From: Hysterangium stoloniferum
Taxonomy: Eukaryota > Basidiomycota > Agaricomycetes > Hysterangiales > Hysterangiaceae
Assembly: GCA_015178975.1 (NCBI GenBank)
Contig: WHVD01000007.1
Location: 496,001-560,000 of the forward strand
DNA length: 64,000 bases
Direction: 5' to 3'
Part shown: positions 56,483 to 64,000 of the stretch, one piece after another
Layout of the letters: every line of letters starts with the position of its first letter
How positions within the stretch are numbered: position 1 is the stretch's first letter
Program-made: the position numbers and the translations under genes
Notes under the pieces: generated by a model
The model's database searches: none
What the model was told of the DNA's origin: nothing
What the model saw: only the letters and a program-made list of their open reading frames with translations

Positions 56483-57524
56483 TTAGACATTGATACAGAT
56501 TCACAGCACTAATTCAGTCTGAACACAAGAATCATGAAAACAAGTGAAGGTGAATGGGTCAACTGGCATGACACCCCCGGATATAATAGGAAATAACCAT
56601 AGTGGTAGGAATAAAGATTACTACAACAACCTTTGTGAAGTCACCGGGGACAATGAAGTGACCGGCTTCGACGGGGCGGACAAGGTGGCAGGAAAAGGGC
56701 ACGTAAAGGAATATAGAGTATGGTAAATCATTACAAACCCGGACAGCTCCGTCTCCAAGAGGGCAAGCTATGGTGGCTCACAATGTTTCATCTGCCTTGA
56801 CATTGTCCATTCAAATAGACAAATTCTTTATGCATAAGGTGATCCTGGGGGATATTGGTTCACTCAGAAGGTCAGGATAATAATAAGACTAGCGTGTAAG
56901 TAATAGTCACTGAATATTGATTACGCACGCAATTTGTTGATAAAAACCTGACAGAGTCGCCAGAAAGAAGGATATTCAGGGTTGACGCACATTAGCATCA
57001 GTAATGAATTTCTATAATGGATTGCTCGTTGCCATTATGAAATAATTGAACACGAAGCGCGGAGTTCCGTTAGATATAGCCGGAGTCGAAAGCCCCTGGG
57101 GCTGTATCTAATAAGCACTGCCATGGATAGCATCCACCGCACTGACATATTCTATCCCTGGATGTCACTTCTGGCGGGCAAGCTGAATTGCCCTGAAATC
57201 TAGCACTCAAGAACTCGGAAGATAGCACAATGCGTGGTGACGACCCGTCAATTTATTCTCAGCTGCCATGTGTGTTTTCTGCGGGAGATGATCTGACGAA
57301 GTGGGAGGAATATGTGTAAAGATGGTAAGGTAACTTGAGAATAATCTGGGTGCATTATTCAAGAAGGATAGGTGGGACTTCAGGTTGGTTACAAAGAAGG
57401 GATTAAACGGTGTGTATCTGTGGAGCACGGCCACAATGCTATGCCTTGAAACTGACTCTCGGGCTAACTTCAGCTTCAAAAGCGCAGCATTGCCTCTCAG
57501 TACGAGTACGGCTGCTACCCGCCA

Positions 57525-59449
57525 ATGTCAACTTCCAACGAGATAGCTCCAAGTGGGCATGATGTCCTATCCCTCCTCCAAGAGGTTGACTGGCTACAAC
57601 CCTTGGTTTCCCCGGCTGTATTGAGGATGGAGCGACAGGAGATTGATGACACGGGAAAGAGGGAAATATCCCGGATGAAGCTTCGAAAGCGATGTAGCGG
57701 TCTCGAACATGGACACTGTTTATGTTACCAAGCACATGATGACGACCAGCACATAGAACTGTCGGAAGAAGACGTGGAAGTTAGTGTGGAGGAATGGGTG
57801 CGCAAACGAAACGTCCTTTTTATGGAGACTGTTCACATACCGGATGTTTTCAGTGGCAAGGAGAGAGAAATTTCCATGAGCCACCGAATAATATTCAAAT
57901 TCGAGGGAGCTTCACCAATGCCACATCCAAACTCAACCCATATCGTAGGCGTGCCATAGACTGGGGAGTTGGCTCATCTGCGGATAGCTCATCATCGAGT
58001 CTGTACATTAGTCCCGGGTATTACTGTGGAGTCGGTTTGGAAACGGTTGGGAGGACTGTGCTTCACAACGCAACGACAGCTGCACTGATGGCAAAGTTGA
58101 TGGTATACAAGCGAATGGTGCAGGGACACGACAATACGCAAGCATCTCGATCTGAGAAGAATAGGAATAGTAATTCAAGAGACCATCGACTTAATGAGGT
58201 GGGGATACTTCAGCGCCAATCATTGAATACACTCAAAATACTCACCATTATAGACCCACTTACCCGCGTCGAATTCAAGAACAGGCAGGGGTGTTCTTAC
58301 AGCATTTCTGGTATTCAAATGTTATACAGCGGAGGAGCGGAGGACACACTGCCAATCTTCTGGCATCGTTGGGTTCGGCATTCTACTGGTGTCCCGGCGC
58401 TCGATGGAACGATAGAGATCAGCCATCAACTGGAACTACGTCATCACTTTACAATGCTGTCATAAAATAACCGTTACACACCAACGTGGATGAGGTTGCG
58501 TCGACATTCATTCTACAAATCGCACGATATTTGTCATGTCATCAATATCCCTTCCCCTTCGACCAACTTGTGGATATCATGCAAAGCATCTGCCATGTGC
58601 GTCAATTGTCTGTAGAGGAGCTCACTGCAATCAGAGGTTGTATTGAATTCTGGTTACAACCGCGCGTCGCAACATCACACCATTTCATTCTGCCCACCAA
58701 AACCACAACAGGCACAATTACTCACACCGATTTTCCTTGTATGGCACTCCTATACCGCTTCTAGTGTTCTGCATGCACCAAGATCCCTGGTTTCTAAATA
58801 TTGCTGGAGATGTATTAAAGGTTATAGTGGCTGACATAACCCACCATATAGCGTCCTTGACTCTTATTATGGATATGGACACAACGTATTCATTGTGGTA
58901 TGGTATCTCGGATCTGCAAACCTTCTTCGGCAACAGCACGCTTCACACGCATCACATCAAACAACTGAATGTGGTCCATTCACTCATTGAGCCCCTCCTA
59001 CGGTATGTTGAGAGTGGTTTACCTTCCAGCATCATCTAATATCCGCTCTTGAAAATATCATACCAGTCTGATTCTGACACACCGACACACCCAAGTCCAA
59101 CTGTGTACCTCCTCTCATCAGGGACAAACTAATTGAGGTCACTCTGAACCTGATCGCTGGATCTTCCGACATCGAATCCGCGTGTAGCACAGTGCGCAAC
59201 CTGGATATAATTGCCATTCTCCCTCGTCTTATCCCACATTGTGACACAAAGCGTGGCTCACTCAACGATAAATACCTCGTTTCCCGGCTTGAAGCAATAA
59301 CCCTTGCGGCTCAGTCTTTCCTTTGTGTCATCGCCACACCTTTCACCGGTGTATGCGTAACATCTAATTCAAACTCCAGATCAGTGTTGGAGGACCATGG
59401 ATGGCCTTCCAATTCTCTTGCACTATCCATTCCGTCCGATATTTCATAA
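57525..59449 (+). pseudogene. Family gene copy 15, duplicate of copy 11, broken
   Basis: It starts at the conserved ATG (MSTSNEIAPSGHDVLSLLQ) and keeps all five exon regions and all four introns with GT and AG ends. Compared with intact copy 11 it has a 17-bp deletion late in exon 2, a stop in exon 3 and frame shifts in exon 5, so it cannot make the full protein. By eye, exon 1 and the exon 4-5 region are about 95% identical to copy 11, exon 2 about 87%, and exon 3 only about 80%. This uneven pattern suggests mosaic origin. The exon 1 motif is RCSGLEHGHCLCYQAHDDDQH. Confidence 0.75.
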
Positions 59450-61834
59450 TTTCTGTTGGATAACACTGACACATTATCCGAATCAAGAGGAGGGATAGTA
59501 ATATTACTCCCGCATTTTGGAAATATTTCAAATTTATGTAAAGCGACATAGTTTGAGCCATTTAAAGAGCGCATATAGTCACCCCTTTCCGCCTTTGTGT
59601 GCTTGGCAGCTTCTCGTTGATGCTATATACATGTTGCATATATTCGTCGGCCGTGGTAGTGGCTGTAATCAAATACGATATATCAACGAGAATCACCTCA
59701 AATAGAATACCAGTCTAAGGTGTCAAAGAAAGCAATGTGTTAGTTAGTTGGGATAGCATAAAGTAAATCATTGGAGAACAGCAAAAAAATACCCGTTACA
59801 ATCACTTGATGGCCGATCTACATCGAGCGCCGGGACACCAAATGAAGGCCCAACCTTCAGCTTGGCAGTGTGACTTCGTTCCTGCGAATGCCACAAGCTC
59901 ATCCAAACTACGGACGCCTTTTTTCGGAATCCAGGGGGATAAGTAACATATGCCCTTCGTGTTCAATTCTTTCGGAATTCCAATTCCGATAATTCTGTAC
60001 TTAGGTTAATTGGCGTCCATCGTCAACATGCCTGTTTATGGGGAATCCCACAGCTCTTCATTAACAAATTGAGCGCGTAATCTATATTCAGTGGTAACTA
60101 ATTACATGCTACTATTATGACACCATCCTTCTAAGTACAGCAGTTTGAATCAACTAACACTGGGAAAGCCTGTATGGAAAGCAAAAGGCTGCGAGCGGCA
60201 AAGTGTGGAAATCAAAGTCTGCGGCACCGATATATGATTCCACAAAGCTAGGATCCAAGTGAGAGTGATGGGGACACTTCACGCTATGAACCTTATGCCT
60301 CCCATAACGATAACTTGGACGATAGTCACCCGACTCCGACCTTAGAGACATAATGACAAGAACTCTTGATCGCCAGGACTAGTGAAATGGTCGGTTATAG
60401 ATGACACAAGGTGCGCAGACGCCGAGGGATATATTCTCCCGGATAATAGCGACAAGATGTCTCACTCTAGTCCTTGTTTCTGGTACTCGGAGCACGAATC
60501 CAGGCAGGTGCTCTGAAACATTCCGTTTAAATAAAATAAAACAGTTGGTCGAATTAAAAACTCATGAGTAAAACGGGTTTAAGTGCTTTGAGGAAGTCCG
60601 GCTATTTGAGATGCTCCAAGGTATTCCAGCTCGGGCAGACTCTAGATTGCCGGGACTTCTCCGTGTGAATTGTCCGGATCAAATACCAATTTACAGATGC
60701 TTTATCTTCTTTAAGACATCCGGTGTCCTTGGTGCGTAATCCTCTTCATTTCCCTCCCTCAAGAAATTTCGGACCCCCAATCTGTTGAAACAGTTGAATA
60801 ACACTTTGCAGAACACCCCTGTGAGTGTGATTGGAAAGTAAACACTAAGGAGACTTTCCCACACCCACAGTGGACTATACTACTAGGTGCTTATCTAAGC
60901 ACCTATACAGGAGGTACTGACCTAAGGTAACTCACTCAATACTGCACCTACAGCACTGGGAAAAATACTACAAATACTAGAAAAATATGGAGATCATAAT
61001 AGACTATGTTAGAGCTGTAGTATCATACTCTAACACAATCAACTCCACTTGTCATCAAAGATATTCAAGCCATGGTCCCAGAATATCTGTCAAAAGCAGG
61101 TGTGCCATCCGCCAGGCTTTGTTATATCCAATTTAGAACCGCTTTCTATCAGGTGGTGCCATTTAGAATCCTCGCACTTTTCCTGTATCGCCAAGCATCA
61201 GTTATACATTATACCGGGCTCAAAAGCCCCTCCGGGTGCTCTTTTGACCCTCAGTGCAATATTCACGACTGTCGGCTTTGAAACTTGGATCCCATGGGAA
61301 CGTTTTGATTGGAGAGAAATACTTAATGGAATCCTCTCAACGCCATCCCTGTACGTTCTAATGGCCCCTCTTTTTGCGCCTCGTGATAGCCGATCACGAG
61401 ATTAAAGATAGACTTTAAATATTAGATGAGTCTGACCGAGATAACCGTTGCCATGGATTAGTGAGTGATTGTTGTGGGTCTTTTTTGCTTTTCTTCATGA
61501 CCTTCTTCATGCGATCCCAACTAAGTGACACGAAAATCACGGTGATGGGGCTGTCTGCTGAGAATTATCAGTGCTATTCTATGTGGACTCGTGTCGTTCA
61601 TAAATCCGAGGCCATTCTAGCCACTCCAAAGCCTCCAAATATTATTCTACATGCGTATGGCATGAACGAGGAGCTACCAAACACCGGGAGATGGTGAAAA
61701 GTGACTGTATGCGCTATACATTGCCCCAAACTATGTAGCGTCATACAACTTGTAAGTACGGTTACAAACGATTTAATCGTAATAGCACTATCTCTGCTTG
61801 TTTTGATAAGTTACGTCGGCGTTATCCAGAGAAA
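59450..61834 (-). other. 3' flank of copy 15, then inverted unit pieces and 3' flank of copy 16
   Basis: The order matches 40.47-41.93 kb: forward proximal 3' flank (to about 59790), inverted exon 3 fragment (59790-59940), inverted 5' flank piece (59940-60110), inverted 3' flank (60110-60777 and 61041-61834), the last interrupted by a solo LTR. No gene is called; open stretches such as LFLYRQASVIHYTGLKS are flank readings seen, frame-broken, in other copies. Confidence 0.6.
60783..61035. mobile_element. 253-bp solo LTR with CAATC target duplication
   Basis: It begins TGTTGAAACAG and ends CTCTAACA, with CAATC at 60778-60782 and 61036-61040. The empty site is present at 41.81 kb (GACAACCAATCAACTCC). 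Nearly its whole length matches the outer 250 bp of the 1616-bp LTR at 18797. The interior lacks the remaining 1.36 kb. Confidence 0.85.
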
Positions 61835-63672
61835 TGATTGTATGTCGTGCCTAAATCGTGAGGAGGTCCTTTGACAGCCTAACCATAATTCTTCAACACT
61901 GACGTGGAGTTTTGATGACACGTTACCGACACACCAGTGAGAAGTGTGGCGATTACGGAAGGGAAGGGATGAAGAATGTGATTTCCAAAATGTAGGCAGC
62001 TACTGCACAATTTATCGTCAACTGAGCGGCGCATTATGTTACAATGTGGAAGGAAATGAGCGAGAAATGGAGATAATATTGAGTATGTGGACTGTGCGCC
62101 CTTTCCAGACTGGTAGGATAGTTTCATGGGTGGATGTGAGACGATGCTGGAAGGTAAAATATTGTACACATACTGTAGAAGGGGTCAACGCAACGAAGAC
62201 ACTATGCAGCTGGTCTATATGATCCGTGCGAAGCGTGCTGTCCTCGAAGAAGGTTTTAGGGCCCAGATATTACGCCACAGTGAATGTGACTTCCCCTCAT
62301 CGATATGAAGAGTGAATGTGACCTGCCCTCATCGATATTAAGTGTCAATGACGCTATATGGATATTTTTGCCGACCATATAGCCTTTAATAAATCACCAG
62401 GTATATTTCGAAGCCACGCCTCTTGGTACATGTAACGCACGAAACGCTGTATAAGGTACACATCAAAGCGTCCTCCCTGGCAATTTTGTCTGTTATTATT
62501 TTCGTGAAGATGGTGCTAATATGTGATCGTGCGACGCACGGTTGTAACCGGAATTCAAAGCAATCTCCGATTGCGGTGAGCTCTCTTGTACAGACAGCTG
62601 ACGCACATGGCAGATATTTTCCACGATATTGCTAAGGCCGGCAACGAGTAGGGTTTGGTGATCGGATAAGAAACATCGTGCAATCTGTGTGATAAATTTT
62701 GATGCAACCTCATCCAAGTTGGCGCGTAGCTGTGCTTTGATCAAAGCGATGACATATTTGCAGTCGATGTCCGATCACTATCTGCCCATTGAGCGCGGGG
62801 ACACCAAATGAAAGCCAAAGCCAAATATGTCATAAGCTGACCTTGGGTCGTCCACTGCATATCACTCTAATTCCAGAATCCCCCTAATACCACCAAGGCC
62901 TGGTGTCGAAATCGAGGCGGGCAAGTGGGTCTAGAAGACATGAGTATTGTGAGTGTATTCACTCATTGACACTGTGTTATCCCTGCCTCATTAGATCAAC
63001 GCTCTCTTGAATGATTATTCCCAGTCGTGGCTGCGTGACAGACCTTAGTAGAAACTTGTCAACGCCGTTCTGGCCTTCCCGTAGTCCATACGTCATTCGT
63101 TCGTATATCATCAACTTTGTCATTAGCGAAGCTCTCTTTGCGCGGTAAAGCACTTTCATCGCACCCCTTTCCAAACCGACTCCACAGGAATACCTAGGGC
63201 TAATTTCCACACTGGACGATGAGCTATCCGGCCAGGAGACGATTCCCCAGGCCATGTCATACGTGCGAGATGGACTGAGTATGCATGTGGCGTTGGCGGT
63301 TCTCCCCCGTCTCTTGATATTATTCGGTGGTTCGTGGTAATTTCTCTTTCCTTGGCACTGAAAACATCCTGTCTGTGAACAGTCTACATCAAAAGGACAT
63401 TTCGTTTTACGCACCCATTCCTCCGCACACACTTCGACGTCTTGTTTGGAAAGTGGTATGTGCTGGTCGTCATTGGCTACTCGGTAACATAAACAGTGCC
63501 GATGTTCGAGACACCTAGATCACTCCCGAATCTTCATCCTGGATCTTTCCCTCATTCCCCTCTCATTTATTTATCTGCTGCCGTTCCATGCTCAATACGG
63601 CTGGGGAAACCGAGGGTTGTAGCCACTCAACCTCTTGTAGAAGGGATAGGATATCCTGTCTCCTCGAAGCTA
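61835..63672 (-). pseudogene. Family gene copy 16, start codon lost
   Basis: The reverse copy begins inside exon 1: the stretch before TTCGAGGAGACAGGATATCC, including the ATG, is deleted. Exon 2 is open (NYHEPPNNIKRRGRTANAT, GVGLERGAMKVLYRAKRASL) and intron 1 retains GTGCGT and TTTCAG. Exon 3 (NLDEVASKFITQIARCF, VENICHVRQLSVQE), exon 4 and a shortened exon 5 follow with frame breaks. No product is expected. Confidence 0.7.
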
Positions 63673-64000
63673 TATTGTGGCCGTGCTCCTACCCGTTCCA
63701 TCCATTCCTTTTAACCAACTTGATGGCCCACTAATCCTTCGTCTATAATACAGGCAGGACACTCTCACGTTCCATTACCATTTTTACACTTATTCCTTAG
63801 ACTTCATGAGATAATCTACCGCAGAAAAGACACATGGCAGCTGAGAATAAATTTAGAGGCGGTCACCGCATAATGGGCTAAATTCCGAGTTCTTGAGCGG
63901 TAGATTTCATGGGAATCGAGTTTTCCGTCAGAAGTGACATCTCCATGTATAGAATATGTAAGTGTAGTGGAAGCTATCTATGGCACTCGTTTAACCTTTT
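63673..64000 (-). other. 5' flank of copy 16
   Basis: The inner 5' flank in reverse continues to the right edge of the window (CACATGGCAGCTGAGAATAAA block). No gene is seen. Confidence 0.6.

Larger units (their letters stand above)
55356..57524 (+). other. 5' flank of copy 15 with a 996-bp insertion
   Basis: This is the duplicate of 37.39-38.54 kb in the same orientation: outer/middle blocks at 55356-55486 and 56483-56740, inner block at 56740-57524. The 996-bp element splits the middle block. The 60-codon open stretch recurs at 56544-56726. The start context is CTACCCGCCAATG. Confidence 0.6.

Noticed and set aside
57525-59449. Copy 15 as a third intact gene
   Set aside because: All splice sites remain, but a 17-bp deletion in exon 2, a stop in exon 3 and exon 5 shifts break the frame.
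1-64000. tRNA, rRNA or other structural RNA genes
   Set aside because: I saw no cloverleaf with A and B boxes and no conserved rRNA text, though a covariance search could find small ones I missed.

Overview
The window looks like repeat-rich DNA from a filamentous fungus, most likely a basidiomycete (Agaricomycetes). Three things suggest this: introns of 50-64 nt with GTRYGT-like donors and YTNAY branch sites; Ty1/copia RNase H sequence of the basidiomycete type (HHGRMKHLDL); and an RNase H fossil with the HTVYEG motif common in agaricomycete non-LTR elements. I saw no bacterial operon, rRNA or tRNA gene, or CRISPR array. The species is not identifiable.

Nearly all of the window is built from one repeating unit: a gene of about 1.9 kb with its own conserved 5' flank (0.7-1.7 kb) and 3' flank (up to 1.5 kb). 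At least 14 copies or pieces occur, in both orientations. I do not recognise the protein. Two copies appear whole: 38539-40467 (+, 567 aa) and 10830-12799 (-, 580 aa). Each has five exons and four short introns at identical places and phases, with the frame open throughout. The protein begins MST, has a conserved CxxHxHxxC cluster followed by His and a Cys-His pair across the first splice junction, and ends in a helix-rich C-terminal part. The other copies are decayed.

Layout: 0-8 kb, forward copies (tail, copy 1, copy 2); 8.2-24 kb, reverse copies 3-6, cut by a solo LTR, a long copia LTR with part of its interior, and another solo LTR; 25-30.8 kb, a complete-length Ty1/copia element with 320-bp LTRs and GTGTC target duplications inside a gene fragment; 31-36.5 kb, broken forward copies, a telomere-like tract, an RNase H fossil and a small inverted-ended element; 36.8-43.3 kb, the intact forward gene, then inverted flank pieces; 43.3-48.8 kb, reverse pseudogenes; 50.6-55.4 kb, a forward pseudogene holding a LINE tail and three solo LTRs and poor in CpG; 55.4-61.2 kb, a direct second copy of the 37.4-41.9 kb segment, with two later insertions; 61.8-64 kb, one more reverse pseudogene.

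Because the family is repeated, most insertions have an uninterrupted sister in the same window. That empty site fixes the insertion's ends and its relative age. The most interesting content is the uncharacterised, intron-conserving gene family itself, its mosaic divergence (highest in exon 3), and the layered record of insertions.
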